64,000 nucleotides of DNA from Xanthomonas sp. CFBP 8443 (GCF_025666195.1 NZ_CP102592.1:4340001-4404000); one strand, 5' to 3'. Positions 26,711-35,571 are shown, counted from the first letter of the stretch. Notes: generated by a model not told the origin, from the sequence alone. Numbers and translations: made by a program.

Positions 26711-29700
26711 TTAGAAGTCCGCGCGCACGCCCAGGCTGATGCGACGGCCCGAGGTCTCGTCCATGGTCGGGAAGGAGGGATCCATGGTGTAGCCGCTGGT
26801 CCGCTCGTTGGTGAGGTTGATGCCCTTCAGGCTGATCTTGATGTAGTCGGTGATGCGGTAGCCGATCGAGACATCCATCTGGCCATAGGCATCGCGCCAG
26901 ATCGGGTACAGGTTGTAGCCGATCGATTCGACGTACTCGTCCTTGTGGTTGTAGGACACGCGGGCGTCGAAGCGCTCGTTCTCGTAGTACGCGGTGAGGT
27001 TCCAGGTCTTCTCCGACAGACCCGGCATCGGCGTGCGGATGCCCAGGTCGGACTCACCGGCCAGCGAGCTGTCCAGCATGGTGTAGTTGGCATTGATGCC
27101 GAAGCCATCCAGCCAGGGGGTGACCATGTTCAGCGGCAGCTGCGCCACCAGCTCGATGCCGTCGACCTCGTAGGCCCCCTTGGCATTGACCGGCTGGTAC
27201 ACGTCGAAGTCGTAGATGCCGTTGAGGCTGCCGTTGGCGTTGTACACCGCCACGTCCTCGACCACGCCGGTCAGCGAATTGATCACCACGCCGTCGATGT
27301 TCTTGCGGAAGTAGCTGGCGGCGAACAGGGCACCGTTGTCCAGATACTTTTCCACGCCGATCTCCCACTGCTTGGCGTACGTCGGCTTGAGCGCCGGATT
27401 GCCGTCGGTGAAGCGGTAGGAGCTCCAGCTGGCGGTACGCTTGTAGGCGATGTCGGTCAGCGCCGGGCGCATCATCACCTTGGACGCGGCAGCACGCAGC
27501 AACAGGCCAGGCGAGAGTTCGGCGGTCATGTTGAAGCTGGGCAGCAGGTCGTCGTAGCTGCCGTCCTTCGACACCGGGGTATCGGTGTAGCCGGTGCTGC
27601 CGTTGGGACGCTGGATCGGGTGATAACCGAACGAATCGACCTGCGTATCCACGTAGCGCGCGCCGGCGTTGACGCTGAACGGCACGCTGCCGATGTCGAA
27701 GGCGAAATTGGTCATGGCGTAGAGGCTCATCACCTTCTCGTCGACCTGGTAGTACTGGCCCGGGTCGAAGGGGGTGTAGAAGCCATCGTAGCGGAACGCG
27801 CTGCGGGCGTACTCGTTGGAAATCTGCTGCCAGTTCAGCCCTTTGTTGGAGTAGCTACCGCCCGGGACGATGTCGCCGATGGACTGCAGCGGACTGTCGG
27901 CCATCGTGCGGGTATTGACCCAGGCGGCGCTGCCGGCGGTCGGACCGGTGATCTTCAGCTCCCCGTACTGGCGCTGCTTGGAGCGATCGGTGTAACGCGC
28001 GCCGAACTTGACCGTGTGCAGCGCCGGCAGGAAGGCCATATCCAGCAGACGGGTGACATTGACCTGGGCGGCGTACTTGTCGTCCTGCACCTTCTCCAGC
28101 GTGGTCTCATACGCTTCGAACAGGTACCGGCCCGGGGCGTTGTACATGTCGAAGCTGCCCGCCGCGGCAGTGGGGATCGTTTCGCCGCTGCGTCCGGTCC
28201 AGCGGGTGCGCGAGGGCGCATAGGCCACGTGCTTGAGGTTGGAGAAATCCGAGGTCTTCTCCGCACCGGAATAGCCCACCAGCGCATCCACGTACCAGCT
28301 GTCGCCCTTCCAGTCCATCGCCAGACTGTACTGGCTGTAGTCGGTCTTGTTGATCCGTTCCTTGCTCAGCATCTCGTGCTGGGTCGCGGTGTAGGACACA
28401 TCGCGCAACACCACCATGCCGTATTCGGACAGCGTGGTGGCGTCGTACTCGTGGATGGTGTCGAAGGTGCTGCGGCTGGAGGCCGAATAGGCCGCCGCGT
28501 CGTACTCGTCCTCGGTGCTGTCGTAGCCACCCACCATCGCGTCGAAGGTCAGGCTGAAGTTGTTGCTCGGCTTGTACTGCAGCGAACCGGTCGCGCCCCA
28601 TTTGTCCTGCTCGTTGAGGTAGACGCGGTCGCCAACCTTGTCCTGGAATACCACCAGGTTGGTCTGGTCGGCGTCATTGCGGTTGCTGATGTTGACACCC
28701 GCGTCGCGCAGCAGCACGGCCTGTGCCTGGGTGCCGCGGGTGCCCGAGGCGGTCAGGAAGCGCGAGGACGGGCGGAAGTTGATGCCCGAAGTCGAGTCGG
28801 TGCGGTTGGTGCGCTTGGACTGCGAGTACGACACAAGCGCACCCCAGTCGCCCCAGGTATCGGCGGCGAGGAAGGCCAAGCGCGGGTCCACCTCCTCCGA
28901 GATGCTGTTGTGCGCGCCCTCGGCGGAGAACACCAGCTTGCGTTCGTTGTAGTCGAACGGGCGCGCGGTGGAGATCTTCACCGAGCCGGCAATGCCGCCC
29001 TCTTCGTCCGCGGCCGTGGGGGACTTCTGCACGGTGACCTGCTGGATGATCTCCGAGGCGAACATGTCGAACTCCACGTCACGCCCGCCACTGCCCGAGG
29101 CCGTCGCCAGGTCGTTGATCGAAACGTGGGTGTACTCCGAAGGCAGGCCACGCACATTGACCTTGGTGCCCAGGCCCTTGCTGCGTTCGATGGTCACGCC
29201 CGGGACGCGCTGCAGGGCTTCGGCGAGGTTCTGTTCGGGAAAGTCGGCCACGTCGGTTGCGACGATCGAGTCGGAAAAGCCCACGGTGGTTCGCTTGATG
29301 TCCACGGCCTGTTCCAGGCTGCGGCTGTAGCTGCCAGTCACATGGATGGTTTCCAGGTTGGCGGCTTCCGCAACGGGGGCATCCACGCCGTCCTGGGCCG
29401 AAGCCGTGGCCGCCACCACCGCCGTACCCGCTGCTGCCAGCGCGGAGGTCGGGGCCGGCGAGGCACCGTCCTGCGCTTCGATGGTGACCGTGGTGGCATT
29501 GAGATAGCGGTAGCGCAGCCCGGTGCCGGCCAGCAGGCGGCTGAGCGCGGCATCCGCGCTCAACCCGGCGGGCACGCCCGGCGTGCGCGGATTGCCCGCA
29601 CTCTGCGCGTTGTAGACGAACTGCAGGCCGGTCTGGCGCGACAAGGCATTGAGCGCCATGTCCAGCGGCTGCGAGGCGATGGCCTCGCTGGCCACGCGGG

Positions 29701-29779
29701 CCGGTTCTGCGGCGTTGGCACCCGCCGTGGCGGTGGCCTGCAGTGCAAGGGCGATGGAAAGGAACAGTGTGCGGCGCAT
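26711..29779 (-). CDS. TonB-dependent outer-membrane receptor with STN domain
   Basis: 1022 aa. Signal peptide (residues 1-24), then a secretin/TonB N-terminal (STN) signalling domain (SQPLDMALNALSRQTGLQF to about residue 105). A plug domain follows (FPEQNLAEALQRVPGVTIER, VNVRGLPSEYTHVSINDL), then a long beta-barrel ending in RRISLGVRADF with the terminal Phe that outer-membrane barrels need. The STN domain means it signals to FecR, encoded directly upstream with an ECF sigma factor, so its ligand probably induces its own uptake. Proteins of this size and plug type in Xanthomonadaceae usually take up carbohydrates or other organics. The ligand here is not evident. Confidence 0.93.
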   Translation of the reverse strand: MRRTLFLSIALALQATATAGANAAEPARVASEAIASQPLDMALNALSRQTGLQFVYNAQSAGNPRTPGVPAGLSADAALSRLLAGTGLRYRYLNATTVTIEAQDGASPAPTSALAAAGTAVVAATASAQDGVDAPVAEAANLETIHVTGSYSRSLEQAVDIKRTTVGFSDSIVATDVADFPEQNLAEALQRVPGVTIERSKGLGTKVNVRGLPSEYTHVSINDLATASGSGGRDVEFDMFASEIIQQVTVQKSPTAADEEGGIAGSVKISTARPFDYNERKLVFSAEGAHNSISEEVDPRLAFLAADTWGDWGALVSYSQSKRTNRTDSTSGINFRPSSRFLTASGTRGTQAQAVLLRDAGVNISNRNDADQTNLVVFQDKVGDRVYLNEQDKWGATGSLQYKPSNNFSLTFDAMVGGYDSTEDEYDAAAYSASSRSTFDTIHEYDATTLSEYGMVVLRDVSYTATQHEMLSKERINKTDYSQYSLAMDWKGDSWYVDALVGYSGAEKTSDFSNLKHVAYAPSRTRWTGRSGETIPTAAAGSFDMYNAPGRYLFEAYETTLEKVQDDKYAAQVNVTRLLDMAFLPALHTVKFGARYTDRSKQRQYGELKITGPTAGSAAWVNTRTMADSPLQSIGDIVPGGSYSNKGLNWQQISNEYARSAFRYDGFYTPFDPGQYYQVDEKVMSLYAMTNFAFDIGSVPFSVNAGARYVDTQVDSFGYHPIQRPNGSTGYTDTPVSKDGSYDDLLPSFNMTAELSPGLLLRAAASKVMMRPALTDIAYKRTASWSSYRFTDGNPALKPTYAKQWEIGVEKYLDNGALFAASYFRKNIDGVVINSLTGVVEDVAVYNANGSLNGIYDFDVYQPVNAKGAYEVDGIELVAQLPLNMVTPWLDGFGINANYTMLDSSLAGESDLGIRTPMPGLSEKTWNLTAYYENERFDARVSYNHKDEYVESIGYNLYPIWRDAYGQMDVSIGYRITDYIKISLKGINLTNERTSGYTMDPSFPTMDETSGRRISLGVRADF

Positions 29780-29892
29780 CGTGGGATCCAGTGAGGAAAT
29801 GGCGGTGGTCGCGGAACGGGTTTGTTCCTGCTTTCCCCAACTACGAGGGCGCAGCGCACTGATCGGGCACCACTTTTTCGATGAATTTTTTC

Positions 29893-30930
29893 TTACAGCG
29901 GCGGCGGCGCGGCGCGCATCCGCACGTGGATACCGTCCGCCCTGCGCTGCGTGACCAGCGTCGGCTGCTGGTCAAGGAACGCGCGCAGCGATGCCACGTC
30001 ATCCGCACGCAGGTTGCCGGTGAGGCGCAGCGCGCCGGCGGCGTCGCTCACGTGCAGGCGCAGCATGTTGCGTCGGTTGAAGCGGTCGGCCACGTCCCGC
30101 AGCGGCTCGTCGCGGAACACCACCCGGCCCTTCCACCATGCGGTCATGCTGGCGGCGTCCTCCTCGCTCACCCGCACCTGCTGGTCGCGGTAGTCGACCT
30201 GCGCCGCCTGCCCCGCGCCCAGGTTGGCCAGCATGCGTCCGCGTCCGCCATCGCCGCGCACGTGCACGCGTCCCTCGCTCACGCCGATGCGGGCCTGCTC
30301 ACGCAGCAGCGAGACATCGAACGTGGTGCCGATGTCGGTCACCTGCAGGCCTGCGGCGTGTACCGCGAAGGGGCGGCGGTCCCTGCCCACCACGAAGCTG
30401 GCCTGGCCGCGTTCGAGCTCGACGCGTCGCCCCAGCAGGGTCATGCGTACCGATATTTCGCTTTCCGCATCCAGGTGCACCACGGTGTTGTCCGCCAGGG
30501 TGATCTGTCGCGGTGCGCCGTGCGCGGCCACGTAGTGCCCGGTGCGAGGCCAGGCCACGGTGGTGAACACCCCCACGCCCAGCACCAGCGCCGCCGCCGC
30601 CGCGATGCGTGGCAGTCCTCGCATAGGGCGGGCCGTCCGCGCTGTCGGCGCAGCGGCCGGACGCGGTGAAAGACGCACCACGTTATGGTCGTTGCCGGCG
30701 GGCGCGGGGGCCTGCAGCAGCTTATCCACGTCGACGGGCATGGCGCGGAGCGCCTCCCCGAGCGCACCGGCCACCTCGCTGATGGCCATGTACTCGCGCA
30801 GATGTTCGGGCGAGACCAGCAGCCACTGCATGAAGGCGCGCTGCTGCGAAGGGCTCAGCTCGCCCTCGCGCTGCAGGGCGTGCCAGTGCGCGGCGGCATG
30901 GGTCAGCGCCGACGGATGTTCGACGGCCAT
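29893..30930 (-). CDS. fecR: FecR-type anti-sigma regulator
   Basis: 345-aa inner-membrane sigma regulator. The cytoplasmic N-terminal DUF4880-like part (SPSQQRAFMQWLLVSPEHLR) binds the sigma factor. A single membrane helix lies at about residues 107-126 (AAAAALVLGVGVFTTVAW). The periplasmic FecR domain (TLADNTVVHLDAESEI, GTTFDVSLLREQARIGVSEG) precedes an STN-like tail (NRRNMLRLHVSDAAG, LRADDVASLRAFLDQQP). It starts 2 bases after the sigma gene stop and is followed by the STN-bearing receptor, giving a complete cell-surface signalling set. FecR proteins can be anti-sigma or required for sigma activity; which applies here cannot be told. Confidence 0.9.
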   Translation of the reverse strand: MAVEHPSALTHAAAHWHALQREGELSPSQQRAFMQWLLVSPEHLREYMAISEVAGALGEALRAMPVDVDKLLQAPAPAGNDHNVVRLSPRPAAAPTARTARPMRGLPRIAAAAALVLGVGVFTTVAWPRTGHYVAAHGAPRQITLADNTVVHLDAESEISVRMTLLGRRVELERGQASFVVGRDRRPFAVHAAGLQVTDIGTTFDVSLLREQARIGVSEGRVHVRGDGGRGRMLANLGAGQAAQVDYRDQQVRVSEEDAASMTAWWKGRVVFRDEPLRDVADRFNRRNMLRLHVSDAAGALRLTGNLRADDVASLRAFLDQQPTLVTQRRADGIHVRMRAAPPPL

Positions 30931-30932
30931 GC

Positions 30933-31499
30933 TCAGGGCCTCCCTGCCGGTTCGGCCATCGCCCGGCGGCACACCGAAAGCCCGCGCACCACGTGCTTTT
31001 TCACCATGTGCGGCGACACGCCCATGCGCTCGGCGATCTGCTTGTAGCTCAATCCATCGCGGTACTGCATGACCAGGACGGCCCGCGTGTGCTCCGGAAG
31101 GGTGGCCAGCAACGTCTGCAGGCGCTGGCGGCGCTGTTCGCGTTCGGCGGCATCTTCCACGCATTCCCCGCTGGCCAGACTCTGGCCCAGGTCCTCGATC
31201 TCTTCGATGGGCAGCGTCGACCAGCGCCGGCGCGCGGCCTGCTCGCGCGCCAGGTTCTGCGCGACGGTGAACAGGTAGGCTTCCGGATTGGCGATCGGCT
31301 CGCCGTTGCCTTCATGCGCACGCAGCAGGCGTAGATAGGTTTCCTGCACCAGGTCCTCGGCATCCTGCCGCGCGCCGCGCCGCACGAAGAAGCCGCGCAG
31401 CAGCTGCGCGTGGTCCTCGAACATGCGCGCCAGGCGCCGTCTTGCCTGCTCGGCCACCTGTGTCGCCTTTCCCCCTGAAGTGCGCCGCAAGGTAGGCAT
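30933..31499 (-). CDS. ECF-type RNA polymerase sigma factor (FecI family)
   Basis: 188 aa. Region 2: FFVRRGARQDAEDLVQETYL, the -10-binding helix set. Region 4: LATLPEHTRAVLVMQYRDGL and SYKQIAERMGVSPHMVKKHV, the -35-binding helix-turn-helix. Start at MPTLRRTSGG; a slightly longer form from 31517 and a shorter one from MFEDHAQ are possible. First of a four-gene minus-strand set (sigma, FecR, TonB receptor, PHP hydrolase), with expected control of the receptor after an extracellular signal. Confidence 0.9.
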   Translation of the reverse strand: MPTLRRTSGGKATQVAEQARRRLARMFEDHAQLLRGFFVRRGARQDAEDLVQETYLRLLRAHEGNGEPIANPEAYLFTVAQNLAREQAARRRWSTLPIEEIEDLGQSLASGECVEDAAEREQRRQRLQTLLATLPEHTRAVLVMQYRDGLSYKQIAERMGVSPHMVKKHVVRGLSVCRRAMAEPAGRP

Positions 31500-31940
31500 C
31501 CCAGATGACGAGCGCATGACGGTTGCAGCCCGGCTACGGCCTCGCATCTTCATTTGAACGGTAAGTGGGCTACGCTCAGGTGAGTTCCAGCGTGCGCAGA
31601 CGCGAGCCAGGCGTTGTAGCCCCTCCCTGTCCATGACCTGCAATCTGCACGGACTGCTGGTCACGTTGGGCTTCATGCTACCTGGCACACTGCCCACCTG
31701 GCTCGTAATCGCGCCGAGAACCGCGCGACACTCGGATGATCGTCGTACTTGGTGCGATGGATCCCTTTGTCGCCCATGAAGCGCAACGAGCATGCATCCA
31801 AGCCCGCGATGATCTTTTACAAGGCCCGGGGCGGATCTCAGCTGCATTCTGCAATTCCCCCTTCCACCGGGGCGATGCCAGTGCGCTTCTGTCCGCTATC
31901 GACCAGACGCGGCCATTCGCCACTTCCCGATGCCCCAGGC
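31500..31940. other. intergenic stretch, no gene supported
   Basis: About 440 bases upstream of the sigma gene and downstream of the 180-aa membrane protein. Only short overlapping open frames with low-complexity translations are present, none with a ribosome-binding site or family resemblance. The sigma-gene promoter must lie here but no consensus was clear. Confidence 0.4.
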
Positions 31941-32483
31941 CTAACCGCGTTGCTCAGCCCGGGTGTCGCCGTGGACGATCGGCCGCTGCGGCTCGCAGTG
32001 CAGCATCAGCCTGCGCACCGCCGCATCGACGGCCATGAACCTATGCCTCTGCATGAGATAGCTTCCGCCTAGCAGCACTGCGACGATCAACACCGCGGCG
32101 GGCTTCACGGCAATGGCCGGGACCAGCGTCGCGGCGGCGAACAGCGCCGACCAATTGCACAAGCCGAGCACGCGGATCTCGCTGCGCCGCCGGTCGACCA
32201 CGATCAGCCCGCGCATGATCGGCGGGTATCGCCAGCCGAAGTGGAGACCGACGCTTTCGCGGAACGCCCAGCTGCGTGTGGATAGCGGGCGGAATGCCAG
32301 TGTGGGCCACTTCTCCATCGCGACTTCGCCTTCCAGCCGATCGAAAGGAAAGCGCAGCAACGCCGCGGTCGGTACCGCGATGCGACGACTGAACACCGGA
32401 ATCCCCCACGACCAATAGGCCCGGTTCCACAAAAACAGCAGCAAGCCCTCGAGCAGCACCAGGGTAATGAGTGCATTGGCCAT
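31941..32483 (-). CDS. putative membrane protein, unknown
   Basis: 180 aa. Hydrophobic stretches at the N-terminus (residues 4-21, ALITLVLLEGLLLFLWN) and at about 112-145 (AAATLVPAIAVKPAAVLIVA) suggest two or three membrane helices around a central soluble part (about residues 35-105). I do not recognise a family. It is flanked by a GNAT relic upstream and non-coding DNA downstream, an area that looks like accessory turnover. The open frame, hydrophobic pattern and ATG support a real gene, but only moderately. Confidence 0.55.
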   Translation of the reverse strand: MANALITLVLLEGLLLFLWNRAYWSWGIPVFSRRIAVPTAALLRFPFDRLEGEVAMEKWPTLAFRPLSTRSWAFRESVGLHFGWRYPPIMRGLIVVDRRRSEIRVLGLCNWSALFAAATLVPAIAVKPAAVLIVAVLLGGSYLMQRHRFMAVDAAVRRLMLHCEPQRPIVHGDTRAEQRG

Positions 32484-32594
32484 TCGTCATCCATTGGCGA
32501 GCGTGTGCGTCGAGCCGCGTTGCGGGCGAGGTCGACTGCAGCGAGCGTACCGCGCAGCCCTCGTCCCATGCGACCTGGGCAAGAGTATCGAGTA

Positions 32595-32736
32595 TCACCC
32601 AAGTGGCAACGTCACCGTCATGTCGTGGATGGGCGAGGCGGTGAAGCCATGCTTGAGATAGAACGCCCTCGCGGCTTCATCATCACGCGGCCAGCGGCTC
32701 CGCGACACCGCATGGACTCCGCTGAGAATGCCGAAG
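32595..32736 (-). pseudogene. 3' relic of a GNAT acetyltransferase
   Basis: Reading leftwards, one frame gives GVHAVSRSRWPRDDEAARAF followed by YLKHGFTASPIHDMTVTLPLG and a stop. This matches the C-terminus of TacT-like GNAT proteins, where the A-x-A-F-Y-x-x-x-G-F helix-strand is followed by a final beta-strand. An in-frame TGA upstream and loss of the acetyl-CoA-binding P-loop part show that only the tail remains. No antitoxin gene is seen beside it. Confidence 0.55.
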
Positions 32737-32762
32737 CCGCATCATTCCAGTTCGCGCAGGCG

Positions 32763-33878
32763 TTAGGCAGACACGCGTCCAGCACCCCAATCCGGCAGGC
32801 CGTCCTCGCGCTCGTCGCGCGCCGGAACCGCGATCTCCAGCTGCGCAGCGGCGGCTCGATACGTTTCCAGCCGATGCACCCGCGCCACGATCTGCGCATC
32901 GTGCACCTCATCCTGCTCGGCCCCCGCTTCGCTCGCCGGCAACCACCCCCAACGCCGGAACTGCTGCAGGAACCAGCGTCCATCCGACAGCCACGGCATG
33001 TTCGCCAAGCCGCCGGCATGGAAGCGCAGCCCCTGCGGGTCGGCGCCCGCATCGGCGGCGCCACCGGGCAACAGGCACGCGGCGATGCGCTCGGCCGGCA
33101 ATCCGATCACCTCCGGCTCCGCCAGCCACGCCACCGCGTCGCGGCGGTGCGCAGCATCGTCGAGCCAGCGGCAGGCCTCCAGCAGCGTGGCGGTCAATGC
33201 GGTCGCCAGTTCCGGCTGCAGCGCGGCGAAGGCGCGGCGGCAGGCCAGCACTTTTTCCGGATGCCCGGGCCATAGCTGGCCACTGCGGATCACGCGCCGG
33301 CCCACGCCCATCGCTTCGGCCTGCGCCGCCCACGGTTCGCCGGCGCAGTAGCCGTCCAGTTCGCCGCGCGCCAGCGCACCGGGCATCTGCGGCGGCGGCA
33401 GGGTCACCGCCTGGATGTCGCCGAGCGGGTCCACGCCCTGCGCCGCCAGCCAGTAGTACAGCCACATCGCATGCGTACCGGTGGGGAAGGTCTGCGCGAA
33501 CACCGGCGGGCGCCCCAGCGTGGCCAAGGCCTCGCGCAGCGGCGCGCCGCGCGCGAGCGCGTCGGCCAGCGCCGGCGCCAGGGTGATGGCTTGGCCGTTC
33601 TGGTTGAGCGTGAGCAGGATCGCCATGTCCGCTTGCGGGCCGCCGATGCCGCATTCCACGCCGTAGACCAGCCCGGCCAGCGCATGCGCCGCGTCCAGTT
33701 CGCCGGACAGCAGTTTGTCGCGCACGGCCGCCCACGAGGCCTGCCGCTGCAGCTCCAGGCGCAGGCCGTGGCGGCGGTCCAGGCCCAGCCGCACCGCGGC
33801 GATCAGCGGTGCGCAGTCGATCAGCGGCAGGTAGCCCAGGCGCAGGGTGCGCGGTTCGGGGTGCAGTGGTGCGTTCAT
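32763..33878 (-). CDS. nasS: nitrate sensor NasS (NrtA/SsuA-like, cytoplasmic)
   Basis: 371 aa, related to the periplasmic nitrate-binding protein NrtA but without a signal peptide. In characterised systems it binds nitrate in the cytoplasm and, without nitrate, holds NasT inactive. Recognisable parts: LRLGYLPLIDCAPLIAAVRL, SGELDAAHALAGLVYGVECG, HAMWLYYWLAAQGVDPLGDI, VTLPPPQMPGALARGELDGY and CAGEPWAAQA, typical of the NrtA/NasS ligand-binding fold. It starts 7 bases after the nasT stop, so the pair is cotranscribed. It controls the nitrate operon at 11-19.5 kb by inference. Confidence 0.9.
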   Translation of the reverse strand: MNAPLHPEPRTLRLGYLPLIDCAPLIAAVRLGLDRRHGLRLELQRQASWAAVRDKLLSGELDAAHALAGLVYGVECGIGGPQADMAILLTLNQNGQAITLAPALADALARGAPLREALATLGRPPVFAQTFPTGTHAMWLYYWLAAQGVDPLGDIQAVTLPPPQMPGALARGELDGYCAGEPWAAQAEAMGVGRRVIRSGQLWPGHPEKVLACRRAFAALQPELATALTATLLEACRWLDDAAHRRDAVAWLAEPEVIGLPAERIAACLLPGGAADAGADPQGLRFHAGGLANMPWLSDGRWFLQQFRRWGWLPASEAGAEQDEVHDAQIVARVHRLETYRAAAAQLEIAVPARDEREDGLPDWGAGRVSA

Positions 33879-33885
33879 CGCTTCC

Positions 33886-34461
33886 TCATCCCAGCAGGTC
33901 GGCCATCGCGAGGATGCGCTGGGCAACGTCGGCCAGCTTCAGTCCCTGCTTCATCGCCTGCTGCCGCAGCGCGGCGTAGGCCTCGTTCTCGCTCATGCCG
34001 CGCTTGTCCATCAGCAGGCGCTTGGCGCGGTCGATCTGTTCGCGGTCGCGCAGCTTGCCCTGCACTTCGTCCAGTTGCCGGCGCATGCCCGCTTCCTGTT
34101 CGAAGCGCGCCAGCGCCACCTGCACGATCGGCGCCAGCCGCGCCGGCGCCAGGCCGTCGACCACGTAGGTGGTGACGCCGGCGCTGACCGCGGCGCGGAT
34201 CAGCTGGTCGTCGCCGTCGGCGGAGAACATCACCACCGGACGCGGCGCCTGGCGGTGGATCAGCGCCAGTTGCTCAAGGGTGTCGCGCGAGGGCGAATCG
34301 ACGTCGATGATGACCACGTCCGGCTGCTGGGTGGACACCGCCTTGAGCAGCGCCGGCGCCGCGGCGACCTCGTCCAACACCTCGTAGCCGGCGTCGAGCA
34401 GCGCCTGGCGCAGCTGCCCGATCGGCTTTTCGGTATCGTTGACCAGCAGGACGCGCAGCAT
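33886..34461 (-). CDS. nasT: ANTAR-domain antiterminator NasT
   Basis: 191 aa. The N-terminal receiver-like domain (MLRVLLVNDTEKPIGQLRQA) lacks one of the usual acidic-pocket Asp residues, with Asn-Asp-Thr in its place, as in known NasT proteins, while DVVIIDVDSPS keeps the central Asp. The C-terminal ANTAR domain (DRAKRLLMDKRGMSENEAYA and ALRQQAMKQGLKLADVAQRI) has the alanine/aromatic pattern that binds paired RNA hexaloops. It should bind the narK leader hairpins at 19653-19717 and prevent termination when nitrate frees it from NasS. Divergent from the CysG-like gene across 90 bases. Confidence 0.92.
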   Translation of the reverse strand: MLRVLLVNDTEKPIGQLRQALLDAGYEVLDEVAAAPALLKAVSTQQPDVVIIDVDSPSRDTLEQLALIHRQAPRPVVMFSADGDDQLIRAAVSAGVTTYVVDGLAPARLAPIVQVALARFEQEAGMRRQLDEVQGKLRDREQIDRAKRLLMDKRGMSENEAYAALRQQAMKQGLKLADVAQRILAMADLLG

Positions 34462-34492
34462 TCGGGCCTGGCTAACGGAAGTTGGCTGAGCC

Positions 34493-34506
34493 GCATGGTG
34501 CCATGC
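34493..34506. promoter_or_regulatory. palindrome in the nasT/cysG-like divergent promoter region
   Basis: GCATGG-TG-CCATGC is a perfect inverted repeat in the 90-base space between the divergent nasT and CysG-like genes. It may be an operator; no matching regulator can be named. No convincing sigma-54 site was found here, so this pair may be expressed differently from the narK operon. Confidence 0.35.
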
Positions 34507-34551
34507 AACACGCGTCCGCAGCGAGCCGTCCCCCACCCCGCAGGAGTCCGC

Positions 34552-35538
34552 ATGCCGCTGTATCCCTTGTTCGCCGATCTGGCCGGGCGCCGCGTGCTGG
34601 TGGTCGGCGGCGGCGAGGTGGCGATGCGCAAGATCGAAGCGCTGCTGCACGCCGGCGCGCAGGTGCTGGTGTACGCGCACGCGCTCAACGCCACGGTGGC
34701 GCAGTGGCTGGCGCAGGGCCGGCTGCAGCGAGTCGATGGCGCGTTCGATGCGCAGTGGCTGGACGACGCCTGGCTGGTGGTCGCGGCCACCGACGACAAC
34801 GCCTTCAATCGCGAGCTCGCCGCGCAGGCCGGGCAGCGCCGCAAGCTGGTCAACGTGGTCGACGACGCCGAGCTGTCCACGTTCCAGGTGCCGGCGATCA
34901 TCGACCGCGATCCGTTGCTGGTGGCGATTTCCTCCAGCGGCGCGGCGCCGATGCTGGCGCGGCGTCTGCGCGAGCGCTGGGAAACCGAACTGGACCATTC
35001 CTACGCGCAGCTGGCGCAGTTGTTCGCGCGCCACCGCGAGACGATCCGCGCGCGCCTGCCGCAGCTGGCGCAGCGCCGGCGCTGGTTCGAACAGGTGCTG
35101 GAAGGCCCGGTGCAGGTGCTGCTGCAGAGCGGGCAGACGCAGGCTGCCGAGCAGGCATTCCACGATGCCTTGCAACGCAGCGGGGAGGACGTGCCGCGCC
35201 GCGGCAGCGTGTGGCTGGTCGGCACCGGCAACGGCGATCCCGGTGCGTTGACGCTGAAGGCGCTGCGCGCGTTGAACCAGGCCGACCTGTTGCTGTGCGA
35301 TCCCGCGGTGGGCGCCGCGGTGCTGAGCCTGGCGCGACGCGATGCGACGCGGCAGCCGCTGCCGGCCGACGCAGACGCGCACCTGGCGTTGCTGGTCGAG
35401 CAGGTGCAGGCCGGGCAGCGCGTGGTCAGCCTGAAACCGGGCGATGCGTTCCGGCAGGCGCCGCACGCGCAGTTGGCCACGCGACTGGCCGCGGCCGGGA
35501 TCGCCTGCGACGTGGTGGCGGGCGTGACGGCGGACTGA
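34552..35538 (+). CDS. cysG: CysG-like precorrin-2 dehydrogenase/sirohydrochlorin ferrochelatase with shortened SUMT domain
   Basis: 328 aa against about 460 for full CysG. The N-terminal half is complete: NAD site (RRVLVVGGGEVAMRKIEALL), VVAATDDNAFNRELAAQAGQ, LVNVVDDAELSTFQVPAIID, AISSSGAAPMLARRLRERWE and the dimerisation helix region, giving precorrin-2 oxidation and iron insertion to make siroheme. The C-terminal half starts as SUMT (VWLVGTGNGDPGALTLKALR) and ends after about 100 residues, lacking most SAM-binding and active-site segments. Methylation must come from cobA at 11.4 kb. Start at the ATG with AGGAG 7 bases upstream. Its position beside nasTS supports a nitrite-reductase siroheme role. 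Confidence 0.88.
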   Translation: MPLYPLFADLAGRRVLVVGGGEVAMRKIEALLHAGAQVLVYAHALNATVAQWLAQGRLQRVDGAFDAQWLDDAWLVVAATDDNAFNRELAAQAGQRRKLVNVVDDAELSTFQVPAIIDRDPLLVAISSSGAAPMLARRLRERWETELDHSYAQLAQLFARHRETIRARLPQLAQRRRWFEQVLEGPVQVLLQSGQTQAAEQAFHDALQRSGEDVPRRGSVWLVGTGNGDPGALTLKALRALNQADLLLCDPAVGAAVLSLARRDATRQPLPADADAHLALLVEQVQAGQRVVSLKPGDAFRQAPHAQLATRLAAAGIACDVVAGVTAD

Positions 35539-35571
35539 TTCAGTGCAGCGCGGTGCGATCGCGGCGGCGGT

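Noticed and set aside
26945..29794. 949-codon open frame antisense to the TonB receptor
   Set aside because: Shadow frame; no domain, signal or ribosome-binding site, while the receptor is unmistakable.
30933..31847. 304-codon version of the ECF sigma factor
   Set aside because: The upstream 116 codons show no sigma homology; the family length fits a start near 31499.
31678..31923. 81-codon minus-strand open frame upstream of the sigma gene
   Set aside because: No ribosome-binding site, no family resemblance, overlapping alternative frames equally open.
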